A stretch of 64,000 bases of DNA, taken from assembly GCA_958452575.1 (NCBI GenBank), contig CAUDUM010000003.1, positions 173,111 through 237,110 on the forward strand, written 5' to 3'. Positions 8,420 through 16,397 of the stretch are shown here, in pieces (within the stretch, counting starts at the first letter, position 1; every line of letters begins with the position of its first letter). This stretch comes from an uncultured Eggerthellaceae bacterium. Its GTDB lineage: Bacteria > Actinomycetota > Coriobacteriia > Coriobacteriales > Eggerthellaceae. Under the pieces are notes generated by a model. The model worked only from the letters and a program-made list of their open reading frames with translations. It did no database searches and was not told the DNA's origin. A program made the translations under genes and the position numbers.

Positions 8420-9511
8420 ATGGGGGGTGCGGAAAAGCGCGTGGCGCTGGGCATGAGCGGCGGCGTGGACAGCTCGGTGGCCGCCGTGCTCCTGCAGCGC
8501 GCGGGGTATGAAGTGATGGGAGTGACCTGCCTGTTCCACGACGACGAGGCCGCGCGCCGAGATGCGGCCGCCGCCGAGGAGGTGTGCCGGACGCTCGGCA
8601 TCGACCATGCCGTCGCGGACTGCACCGCTCAGTTCCAAAAGCGCGTCGTCGAGCCGTTCGTCAAAGCCTATGCCGCCGGCCTCACGCCCAGCCCCTGCGT
8701 CGGTTGCAACGCCTCCTGCAAGCTGCCGGCGTTGATCGAAGTCGCCGACCAACTGGGGTGCGGCAAGGTGGCCACCGGCCATTATGCGCGCGTCGCGCGT
8801 TTGACGGCCAGCGGCCGCTTCGTCGTGAAGACGGGCCTCGACGAGCGCAAGGACCAAAGCTACATGCTGGCGCTTCTGACCCAGGACCAGCTGGCGCGCC
8901 TCATCCTGCCGCTCGGGGCGCTCACCAAAGCGGACGCGCGGCTCATCGCGCATGACTGCGGGCTGCCGGTGGCGGATGCCCCCGAAAGCCAGGACGTGTG
9001 CTTCATCGAAGGGGACTACCGCGACTTCCTCAAGGCGCATGGCGTCGAGGACGCGCCCGGCCCCATCGTCGATGCGTCTGGCACGGTGCTCGGCGAGCAT
9101 GCGGGGTTGGCGGATTTCACCATCGGCCAGCGCAAGGGCATCGGCGTTGCCGGACCCGAGCCGTATTACGTCATCGCGAAGCGTCCCGCCACCCGCGAGC
9201 TGGTCGTGGGCACGGCGGACGAGGCGCGCATCAAGGCGGTGCGCGTCGGCGCGCTCAACTGGCAGGCGTCCGACCGCTTGGATGTCGAATGCGAGGCCAT
9301 GGTCAAACTTCGATACCGAAGCCGTGGGGTAGCGTGTATCATTAGACCTGAGCATGCCGATTCCGTGCGAACGTCTTCCGCGGGTGCGACCGCCGCCAAG
9401 GTGGAGCTGGTCAGCCCTCAGCCGACGACGGCGCCGGGTCAATTCGCGGTGTTCTATGAAGGAGCCACCGTTTTGGGTGGCGGTGTGATCGAGGAGGTTA
9501 CGCAGGCATGA
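8420..9511 (+). CDS. mnmA: tRNA-specific 2-thiouridylase MnmA
   Basis: A 363-residue enzyme that thiolates U34 of tRNA(Lys/Glu/Gln). The PP-loop SGGVDSS sits at residues 12-18. The two catalytic cysteines are in PSPCVGCN and in ESQDVCFIEGDYRDFL. KDQSYML and the C-terminal beta-barrel segment DFTIGQRKGIGVAG are also typical. Its stop codon overlaps the coaE start by four bases (ATGA), implying translational coupling. No clear Shine-Dalgarno lies before its own start, so it may rely on coupling with ackA upstream. Confidence 0.96.
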   Translation: MGGAEKRVALGMSGGVDSSVAAVLLQRAGYEVMGVTCLFHDDEAARRDAAAAEEVCRTLGIDHAVADCTAQFQKRVVEPFVKAYAAGLTPSPCVGCNASCKLPALIEVADQLGCGKVATGHYARVARLTASGRFVVKTGLDERKDQSYMLALLTQDQLARLILPLGALTKADARLIAHDCGLPVADAPESQDVCFIEGDYRDFLKAHGVEDAPGPIVDASGTVLGEHAGLADFTIGQRKGIGVAGPEPYYVIAKRPATRELVVGTADEARIKAVRVGALNWQASDRLDVECEAMVKLRYRSRGVACIIRPEHADSVRTSSAGATAAKVELVSPQPTTAPGQFAVFYEGATVLGGGVIEEVTQA

Positions 9512-10119
9512 AGAAGCTGTTCGTCATCGGCGGCATGGGCGCCGGAAAATCGACCGCACGCAAGGCGCTTGTGGACGAGGGCCTGCCTTACATCGATCTG
9601 GACGTCGTCGGGCACGAGGTCCTCAAGTGGGACATCGTGAAGGAGGAGCTGCGCGAGGAGTTCGGCGACGACGTGTTCGACGAGAACGGCGAGGTCGTGC
9701 GCCGCGCGCTTGCCGCGAAGGCGTTCGTGAGCCCCTATGAAACGCGCGCCCTCAACCGCATCACGCTGCCGCGCATCGAGGATGCCTACACCCAGATCGT
9801 CGACAAGCTCGAGCAGGAGGGCAACGAGGCCGTGGTGGTCGAGTACTCCGTGTTCAAGAACCGCGAGATCGGCTTCATGAACAACGCCGACGTGGTGATC
9901 GCGATCCTGGCCAAGCTCGACACGCGCATCGAGCGCGCCGTCGCCGCGGGTTGGGATGAGGACGACGTTCGCCGCCGCATCGCCCGCCAGATCACCGACG
10001 CCGCGCGCATCGACGAGTCGGACGTGGTCTTCAACAACGACGGCACCCCCGAGGAGCTGCGCAACCAGGTGACCCTCTGGTGGCGCGACTACAAGGCCCG
10101 CGGCTTCAAGTTGGGGTAG
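9508..10119 (+). CDS. coaE: Dephospho-CoA kinase
   Basis: A 203-residue P-loop kinase performing the last step of coenzyme A synthesis, phosphorylation of dephospho-CoA at the ribose 3'-hydroxyl. It has the Walker A GGMGAGKST at residues 8-16, the substrate segment IDLDVVGHEVL, and the lid arginine region DVRRRIARQ. It overlaps mnmA by ATGA. The central region is somewhat diverged from classical CoaE (no obvious DxPLLFE block but VVVEYSVFKNR in that place), yet the P-loop, DxD and lid leave little doubt. Confidence 0.9.
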   Translation: MKKLFVIGGMGAGKSTARKALVDEGLPYIDLDVVGHEVLKWDIVKEELREEFGDDVFDENGEVVRRALAAKAFVSPYETRALNRITLPRIEDAYTQIVDKLEQEGNEAVVVEYSVFKNREIGFMNNADVVIAILAKLDTRIERAVAAGWDEDDVRRRIARQITDAARIDESDVVFNNDGTPEELRNQVTLWWRDYKARGFKLG

Positions 10120-10144
10120 GGAGATTCCCGTTCCGTTTGCATGG

Positions 10145-10172
10145 GGGCTGTCGGTTCGACGGCCCCTTTGTT
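10145..10172 (+). terminator. Terminator after coaE
   Basis: GGGGCTGTC pairs with GACGGCCCC (one wobble) around a five-base loop, followed by TTTGTT. Confidence 0.65.
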
Positions 10173-10178
10173 ATGCTG

Positions 10179-10223
10179 GGCGTTCGACGGCGGCGTTCGA
10201 CGGCGGCGTTCGACGGCGGCGTC
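10179..10223. repeat. 13-bp tandem repeat, about 3.5 copies
   Basis: Three perfect copies of GGCGTTCGACGGC in a row, then a partial fourth (GGCGTC). The array lies between the coaE terminator and the asparaginase start, about 45 bases before the ATG, so it would sit in the promoter or leader. Confidence 0.8.
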
Positions 10224-10266
10224 AGACGCAAGCGCTAGGCGCGACAGTCTAGGAGAAGGTTCTATC

Positions 10267-11271
10267 ATGCGCAAGAACATCCTGATCATAGCCACGGGCG
10301 GGACCATCGCCTCCATGGAGGACGGACGGGGGCTCGCGCCTGCGCTGACGGGCGAGGAGCTGGTGGGGTACGTCCCCGAGATCAACGACGTGTGCGATTT
10401 CGAGATCGTGCAGCCGATGAACATCGACAGCACCAACATGCGCCCGCGCGACTGGCTGCGCATCGCCGCCGTCATCCGCGAACGCTACGGCGCCTTCGAC
10501 GGATTCGTCGTCCTGCACGGCACCGACACGATGGCCTACACCGCCGCGGCGCTGTCCTACCTCATCCAGGACAGCCCCAAGCCCATCGTGCTCACCGGCT
10601 CGCAGCGCCCCATGGCCAACCCCTTCACCGACGCCAAGGTGAATCTGTACCAGAGCCTGCTCTACGCGGCCGACGGCCTCTCGCGCGACGTGTCGGTGGT
10701 GTTCGGCGGCCAGGTGATCGCCGGCACGCGCGCCCGCAAGCAGCGCACCATGAGCGACAACGCGTTCATCAGCCTGAACTTTCCCGCGGTCGCCCTCATC
10801 CGCGGCGGGCGCATCGTCCGCGCCGGCCGTCCGGCAGCCGGCGGGGATGCCCCGCGCTTTTACGGGACGCTCGACGAGCGCGTGTTCGTGCTCAAGCTCA
10901 CGCCGGAGATGGATCCGTCGATCTTCGACGTGCTGGCCGACAGCTACGACGCGGTGATCATGGAGACGTTCGGCATCGGCGGCATCCCCGAGTACGATGA
11001 CGCGTCCTACAAGCGCGCGATCTTCGACTGGGTCGACGCGGGCCACACGCTCGTGCTGACCACGCAGGTCCCCGAAGAGGGTCTGGACCTGGGCGTGTAC
11101 GAGGTCGGGCGCGACTACGTGGACCATCCGGGCATCCTGCACGGCGGCGACATGTCCACCGAGGCGCTCGTCGCCAAGACGATGTGGGCGCTCGGCCAGA
11201 CCGACGACCCGGCCGAGCTGCGCCGCCTGTTCTCCCAGGTGATCAACCACGACCGGCTGCCCGAGGAGTAG
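10267..11271 (+). CDS. ansA: L-asparaginase
   Basis: A 334-residue asparaginase hydrolysing L-asparagine to aspartate and ammonia. The first catalytic threonine is in IIATGGTIAS at the N-terminus. The second triad is in VLHGTDTMAYTA, with GSQRPM and the conserved lysine in FTDAKVNLYQSL. Absence of a signal peptide makes it a cytoplasmic, type I-like enzyme. Start chosen because AGGAGAAGG precedes the ATG and the protein then begins exactly at the family N-terminus. uvrB follows after 12 bases, so the two may be co-transcribed. Confidence 0.95.
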   Translation: MRKNILIIATGGTIASMEDGRGLAPALTGEELVGYVPEINDVCDFEIVQPMNIDSTNMRPRDWLRIAAVIRERYGAFDGFVVLHGTDTMAYTAAALSYLIQDSPKPIVLTGSQRPMANPFTDAKVNLYQSLLYAADGLSRDVSVVFGGQVIAGTRARKQRTMSDNAFISLNFPAVALIRGGRIVRAGRPAAGGDAPRFYGTLDERVFVLKLTPEMDPSIFDVLADSYDAVIMETFGIGGIPEYDDASYKRAIFDWVDAGHTLVLTTQVPEEGLDLGVYEVGRDYVDHPGILHGGDMSTEALVAKTMWALGQTDDPAELRRLFSQVINHDRLPEE

Positions 11272-11283
11272 GAGGAGGCGATC

Positions 11284-13434
11284 ATGGCCCATCTTTCCAA
11301 CCTCGAAGGCGTGGCGATGGAGGGCAAGCTCCCCGACGTGCGCTTGGCGAACACGCCGTTCAAGGTGGTGTCGCCCTACGAACCGGCGGGCGATCAGCCC
11401 CAGGCGATCGAGAAGCTGGCCGAGGGCGTCCGCCGCGGTTTGCGCTATCAGACGCTTTTGGGCGTGACCGGCTCGGGCAAGACGTTCACCATGGCCAAGA
11501 CCATCGAGGCCGTGCAAAAGCCCACGCTCGTGATGGCGCCCAACAAAACGCTTGCCGCCCAGCTGGCAAGCGAGCTGCGCGAGTTCTTCCCCGACAACTC
11601 GGTCGTCTACTTCGTCTCCTACTACGACTACTACCAGCCCGAGGCCTACGTGCCCTCATCTGACACGTTCATCGAGAAGGACGCCTCCATCAACGAGGAG
11701 GTCGAGAAGCTGCGCCACGCCGCCACCTCGGCTCTGCTCTCGCGGCGCGACTGCGTGGTGGTGGCGTCGGTGAGCTGCATCTACGGCATCGGCAGCCCCA
11801 TGGATTATGCGGGCATGGCTGTGTTCCTCGACAAGCAGAAGGAAGCCGACCGCGACGACGTCATCCACGAGCTCATCGACATCCAGTACGACCGCAACGA
11901 CTACGAGCTCAAGCGCGGCACGTTCCGCGTGCGCGGCGATTCGCTCGACATCTTCCCGCCGTACGCCGACAACCCGATCCGCGTGGAGTTCTGGGGCGAC
12001 GAGATCGAGGAGATCGCCGAGATCGACAACGTCACCGGCGAGGTGCTGGGCACCTACGAAGCGCTGCCCGTGTGGCCGGCGTCGCACTACGTGACGGCGC
12101 GCCCCAAGATGGACCACGCGCTCAAGACGATCCGCGAGGAGCTGCGCGAGCGCCTGCAGCAGTTCAAAGACGAGGGCAAGCTGCTCGAGGCGCAGCGGCT
12201 GGAGATGCGCGTCAACTACGACCTGGAGATGCTCGAGACGATGGGCTTTTGCAGCGGCATCGAGAATTACTCGCGCCATCTGGACGGACGCCAGCCGGGC
12301 GAGCCGCCCTACACGCTCATCGACTACTTCCCGGACGACTTCCTCTGCATCATCGACGAGAGCCATGTGACGGTGCCGCAGATCCGCGGCATGCACGAGG
12401 GCGACCGCTCCCGCAAGGTCACGCTGGCCGAGCACGGGTTCCGCCTGCCCAGCTGCTTGGACAACCGTCCGCTGCGCTTCGATGAGTTCGAAGATCGCGT
12501 GCCGCAGTTCATCTACGTATCGGCCACGCCGGGCGATTACGAGGAAAAGGTCACGCAGCAGGAGGTCGAGCAGATCATCCGGCCCACGGGCTTGCTGGAT
12601 CCCGAGATCATCGTGCGCACGAGCGCCAGCCAGATCGACGACATCATCGACGAGGCCAAGGAGCGCGCTGCCCGCGACGAGCGCGTGCTCATCACCACGC
12701 TCACCAAAAAGATGGCGGAGGATCTGACCGATCATCTGCTCGACCAGGGCGTCCGCGCACGCTACATGCATTCCGACATCGCCACACTCGAGCGCGTGGA
12801 GATCCTGTCCGACCTGCGCCGCGGCGAATTCGACGTGCTGGTGGGCATCAACCTTTTGCGCGAGGGGCTGGATTTGCCGGAGGTGAGCCTGGTGGCCATC
12901 CTCGATGCCGACAAGGAGGGCTTCCTGCGCAACCACCGCAGCCTTATCCAGACCATCGGCCGTGCGGCGCGCAACGTGTCGGGCCAGGTGATCATGTACG
13001 CCGACAAGATAACCGACTCGATGGACCGCGCCATCACCGAGACGCGCCGCCGCCGCGAGATCCAGATGGCCTACAACGAGGAGCACGGCATCGAGCCGCA
13101 GACCATCCGCAAGGCCATCAACGACATCATGGGCTACGTGACCGACGAGGTGGGCAACACCACCGCCGAGCAGGTGAACAAGGAGCTGGCGGAGCTGTCG
13201 CGCGAGGAGGTGCTGCGCATCATCTCATCGATGGAGGACGACATGGCTGCCGCGTCGCGCGACATGGACTTCGAGGAGGCGGCGCGCCTGCGCGACCAGG
13301 TGGTGAAGCTGCGCGCCAGCGTGGAGGGTCAAAGCGAGGAGGATGTGCTCAAGGACCTCAAGCGCACCGCCCGCAAAGGCAGCGCCTACGGCAACCGCAA
13401 GCACGCGGCGTACGGAGGAAGCCGCCGGTCGTAA
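11284..13434 (+). CDS. uvrB: Excinuclease ABC subunit B
   Basis: A 716-residue nucleotide-excision-repair helicase-like ATPase that verifies DNA damage delivered by UvrA and recruits UvrC. Walker A GVTGSGKTFT lies near residue 60 and the beta-hairpin YYDYYQPEAYVP follows. IIDESHVTVPQ is the DEAD-like box, and ATPGDYEE, INLLREGLDLPEV and IQTIGRAARN are later helicase motifs. A UVR motif (MDFEEAARLRDQV) near the end binds UvrC. Length is normal. About 25 extra residues lie before the usual KLVSPYEPAGDQPQAI-type start. Confidence 0.98.
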   Translation: MAHLSNLEGVAMEGKLPDVRLANTPFKVVSPYEPAGDQPQAIEKLAEGVRRGLRYQTLLGVTGSGKTFTMAKTIEAVQKPTLVMAPNKTLAAQLASELREFFPDNSVVYFVSYYDYYQPEAYVPSSDTFIEKDASINEEVEKLRHAATSALLSRRDCVVVASVSCIYGIGSPMDYAGMAVFLDKQKEADRDDVIHELIDIQYDRNDYELKRGTFRVRGDSLDIFPPYADNPIRVEFWGDEIEEIAEIDNVTGEVLGTYEALPVWPASHYVTARPKMDHALKTIREELRERLQQFKDEGKLLEAQRLEMRVNYDLEMLETMGFCSGIENYSRHLDGRQPGEPPYTLIDYFPDDFLCIIDESHVTVPQIRGMHEGDRSRKVTLAEHGFRLPSCLDNRPLRFDEFEDRVPQFIYVSATPGDYEEKVTQQEVEQIIRPTGLLDPEIIVRTSASQIDDIIDEAKERAARDERVLITTLTKKMAEDLTDHLLDQGVRARYMHSDIATLERVEILSDLRRGEFDVLVGINLLREGLDLPEVSLVAILDADKEGFLRNHRSLIQTIGRAARNVSGQVIMYADKITDSMDRAITETRRRREIQMAYNEEHGIEPQTIRKAINDIMGYVTDEVGNTTAEQVNKELAELSREEVLRIISSMEDDMAAASRDMDFEEAARLRDQVVKLRASVEGQSEEDVLKDLKRTARKGSAYGNRKHAAYGGSRRS

Positions 13435-13501
13435 GCGGATCGGACGCCCGATTATGGGGCTTGCGTTTCCTTGGACGCCTTGCCTCCTCCGGATGGCCCA
13501 A

Positions 13502-13741
13502 CCCCGAATAACGGAAATAATGGATATCCAAGTCATTTCTTCCGATATTCGGGGTCTTGCTTACAGCGTGCATGGAATATCCACTAGTGAAAATAATTTT
13601 GAACAGCCATTTTAAAATGCTAGAATCGCGATTCTGCTTTTTATAGGTTTCTAATACCCTGAATAGGCCGCGGAAGGCATGCCTGTTTCCCCGAATAACG
13701 GACATTTTGACTTGGATATCCAAAAAATGCGTTATTCGGGG
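13502..13741. repeat. 240-bp element bounded by inverted 53-bp palindromes
   Basis: Copy A (13502-13554) and copy B (13689-13741) are each 53 bp, start CCCCGAATAACG and end ATTCGGGG, so each is itself a palindrome. Around TGGATATCCA the interior of B is the reverse complement of A, giving about 80% identity between A and inverted B. The 134 bp between them are AT-rich (CCATTTTAAAATG, GAATCGCGATTC) in an otherwise GC-rich region and have no gene. Copy B contains the last codons and stop of the neighbouring MFS gene. The gap after uvrB contains nothing else. Confidence 0.7.
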
Positions 13742-15039
13742 ACTTCCGGCAGGGCGGCTCCGTCAGGGGGTCGGGAGTTTGATTGATCGCGGTCGAGCGC
13801 GCGGATTTCGCGGGGGAGGTACATCGCGGCACCGAGGATGACGCAGAGGATGCCGTCCACGATGAAGAAGGGCGCAACCCCGATGCCCTCGGCGAGCGCG
13901 CCGCCCAAGGCGACGCCGATGGGCGAGGCAAGGCCGAAGCCTGCGGTCATGAGCCCCATCACGCGGCCGAGCTTCTCCTCGGGCACGTTGCGCTGGGCAA
14001 GCGTCATCGTCGGCGCGTTGAACCACGAGCAGGGGATGGCCATGAGGCCGCACAGTACGGCGAACGCCGGGAACGCGTCGGGCGGCAAAAGGCCGCATGC
14101 GACGGTGATGATGCCGGTAAGGATGCAGGCCACCACCATCAGCAGCGCCAGGCGCTTGCCGCCGCCCCACGCCATGATGATGCCCGATCCGACGATCATG
14201 CCGATGCCCCACGTCGCCTCGGTGATCGACGCCATGAACCCGTCGCCGCCGAAGTAGCTGTAGGTCATCAGCGGGTACACCGCCGACAGCGGCGAGAAGA
14301 TCATCGTTCCCAACGTCACCGCCGCCATCACCATGAGGAGGCCGCGCTTCGCCGTGAGCGCGCGCCAGCCGTCGCGCAGGTTGGCGATGATGTGCTGGTT
14401 GACCGCCTCCTCGTCGCGCACGTTGGGGATCTTGGCGAGCATCAGGCCGGCGACGGCGCACAGCGCGCCGAAGAAATCGAGGAACATGACGGAGTGGAAG
14501 CCGACGGTCGTGTACAGCAGGATGCCGAAGGCGGGGGCGCCGATGGAGACGATCGACAGCAGCAGCTGGTCGAGCGTGTTGATGCGCATGAGGTGCTTGT
14601 CGGGTACGAGCAGGGGCAGCGTCGCCATCATCGCGGGGCTGTGAAATGCTTGCCCGATGCTGCGCGCTGCGGCGAACAGAGCGATCAGGGCAAAGGAGAC
14701 GTCGCCTGCGAGGATGAGCAAGCCCAGCGCGAGCGAGACGACCCCCACGCCCAGGTCGGAGACGATCATCACCGTCTTGCGGCTGAAGCGGTCGGCGATG
14801 ACGCCGCCGAACGGCGACAGCAGCCCAGTGGGCAGCATGGCGAAGATGGTCATGAGCGAGAGTGCCAGAGCGCTGCCGGTCGTCTCGGTGACGTACCAGA
14901 TGGCAGCGTAGCCCGCTGCGTAACTGGTCACCATGGACACGGCCTGTCCGGCCCAGATGGTGGCGATGACGGCGAGCCATCGCTTGGGCAGGGGGCGTCC
15001 GGCGGCGCTGAGGACGGGTTCGGTGTTCTGGTCGGTCAT
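13732..15039 (-). CDS. MFS exporter (MefA/MFS_3 type)
   Basis: A 435-residue, 12-segment major facilitator. The loop 2-3 motif FGGVIADRFSRKTVMIVSDLG is characteristic of the Mef/EntS-like drug and siderophore exporters, and LLVPDKHLMRINTLDQ is the Mef-family loop after segment 4. The substrate is unknown; export of a macrolide-like compound or siderophore is typical for the family. The final residues VPE and the stop codon lie inside palindrome B of the adjacent repeat, so the native C-terminus has probably been replaced. AGAAGG lies upstream of the ATG (minus strand). Confidence 0.87.
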   Translation of the reverse strand: MTDQNTEPVLSAAGRPLPKRWLAVIATIWAGQAVSMVTSYAAGYAAIWYVTETTGSALALSLMTIFAMLPTGLLSPFGGVIADRFSRKTVMIVSDLGVGVVSLALGLLILAGDVSFALIALFAAARSIGQAFHSPAMMATLPLLVPDKHLMRINTLDQLLLSIVSIGAPAFGILLYTTVGFHSVMFLDFFGALCAVAGLMLAKIPNVRDEEAVNQHIIANLRDGWRALTAKRGLLMVMAAVTLGTMIFSPLSAVYPLMTYSYFGGDGFMASITEATWGIGMIVGSGIIMAWGGGKRLALLMVVACILTGIITVACGLLPPDAFPAFAVLCGLMAIPCSWFNAPTMTLAQRNVPEEKLGRVMGLMTAGFGLASPIGVALGGALAEGIGVAPFFIVDGILCVILGAAMYLPREIRALDRDQSNSRPPDGAALPEVPE

Positions 15040-15079
15040 GCGGGTCCTTCTGGGTTGAGCTTTAATGTAGGACTTTCGG

Positions 15080-15202
15080 GTTCCGGCTTCAGACGGCGGA
15101 GCACGTGCTCAAACAAAGTCCTCGCCTTGCACAACGCGATCTTCGATCGCGTTCAGATGGCTGCGGATGCTGTGCGCGAGCCCCGCCGTCTGAAGCCGGA
15201 AC
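15080..15202. repeat. 123-bp element with 20-bp perfect inverted termini
   Basis: GTTCCGGCTTCAGACGGCGG at 15080-15099 is exactly repeated in reverse complement at 15183-15202. The interior has a second perfect hairpin, AACGCGATC-TTC-GATCGCGTT (15133-15153). It lies between the lysozyme stop and the MFS start, both on the minus strand. It may terminate lysozyme transcription, but the arms are longer and further apart than in a normal terminator and there is no T-tract, so a repeat element is equally likely. Confidence 0.6.
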
Positions 15203-15211
15203 GTGCACGCT

Positions 15212-16246
15212 TTAGGCTTGCGGCAGCAGGATGTTCAAGTCTACCGCAGTGTCGATGCCGGTGACGTTGCCGTTGTTGGTGTATTGCCAGATTGCAAAGT
15301 CGAAGGGTGCGGTCGGGGTGGAAACGTCGTACTCGGCGAACCACACGGGGCGCCCGCCGATCGCGTCGGCGAGCGCCGTAGCGGCTTGGGCGGAGCCGTC
15401 GAGCGGCGAGAAGCGCGCCATGTCGGAGCGGTTGCCGTAGACCATGGTGTCGTAGCCTGCCGCCTCGATCGCGTTGCAAAACGCCTCCATGCAGGCGGTG
15501 AGGTCGGATCCCGTCACGGCGTTGGCGCGGCCGGCGACATCCGCGACGGGCTCGTGATCGAACACGACCGGCATTTGCAGCCGCCGTCCTGCCAGCTGGT
15601 CCAGCACGAATCGCGCCTCTTCCCGAGCCTCGTCGGGCGTGGTGGCTTGCGAGAAGAAGTACACGCCCGCGTCGAGCCCCGCCGCTTGCGCGCCGTCCAG
15701 GTTGTAGTCGAAATACGCATCGGCTGCCAGCGCGCCTTCCGTGTAGCCGCGGTTGCCCAGGCGCACCATTGCGAAGTCGATGCCGTCGGCTGCGACGGCG
15801 TTCCAATCGATCCAGCCTTGGTGGTCTGAGACGTCCACGCCGATGCGCGATGCGACTGCGCCGTTGCTCAGGTAGGAGAGGCGGTCGCCGTTCCAGCTGA
15901 GGGCGGTCCAGTCGTAGGGGCTCTCGTAAGGCTTGGGCGCGCTTTGATCCTGCGACGACGAGCAGCGCGACGCGCCGAACCCGATGAGCGCGACGACGGC
16001 GACGAGGATCGCGATGAAGACGGTGGCGGCCCATGGGCTGCGGTTGCGTGCCGATGCGGCGGATGCGCGGCGCGGCGATACCGCACGATGTGACGAGCGT
16101 GCGGGTGCTGCGCTGCGCTGCCGCGATGATGGCGTCGTGCGTCGAGTCCGCTCCGTTGCGGAGCCGACGCGTCGCCGCCGATCCGCTTCGAACGAGGAGC
16201 GCTTGCGCGGTCGCGTTGAGGAGGGGGTGTTTCTGCGTCTTTCCAT
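15212..16246 (-). CDS. Membrane-anchored GH25 lysozyme
   Basis: A 344-residue glycosyl hydrolase family 25 muramidase. The first 60 residues are very Arg/Ser-rich and cytoplasmic; a single membrane segment (WAATVFIAILVAVVALIGFG) follows at about 70-90, placing the catalytic domain outside. The GH25 domain begins RIGVDVSDHQGWIDW, carries VVFDHEPV with the catalytic Asp-x-Glu pair, and ends FAIWQYTNNGNVTGIDTAVDLN, as is standard. It should cleave peptidoglycan between MurNAc and GlcNAc, in remodelling or defence. The start is uncertain: this ATG begins the basic tail, and another in-frame ATG lies 66 bases upstream; neither has a strong ribosome binding site. Confidence 0.88.
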   Translation of the reverse strand: MERRRNTPSSTRPRKRSSFEADRRRRVGSATERTRRTTPSSRQRSAAPARSSHRAVSPRRASAASARNRSPWAATVFIAILVAVVALIGFGASRCSSSQDQSAPKPYESPYDWTALSWNGDRLSYLSNGAVASRIGVDVSDHQGWIDWNAVAADGIDFAMVRLGNRGYTEGALAADAYFDYNLDGAQAAGLDAGVYFFSQATTPDEAREEARFVLDQLAGRRLQMPVVFDHEPVADVAGRANAVTGSDLTACMEAFCNAIEAAGYDTMVYGNRSDMARFSPLDGSAQAATALADAIGGRPVWFAEYDVSTPTAPFDFAIWQYTNNGNVTGIDTAVDLNILLPQA

Positions 16247-16397
16247 GACGGCATCGTAGCAAAAGGGCGACGCCGCCTTCTCTAAGCGCCCGAACCCGAC
16301 TACGAAAAACAAATCTTCGCAAGAGGCTTTGCATCGTGCCTGCGCGATCGCCCGTTGGGCGGAGGTTGTGCGCGAACGATCACCTGGCAGGTAGGAG

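Noticed and set aside
13783..15264. A 493-codon plus-strand open frame opposite the MFS exporter
   Set aside because: It is an antisense shadow: Arg/Asp/His-rich low-complexity translation, no family features, while the minus strand has a complete MFS protein.
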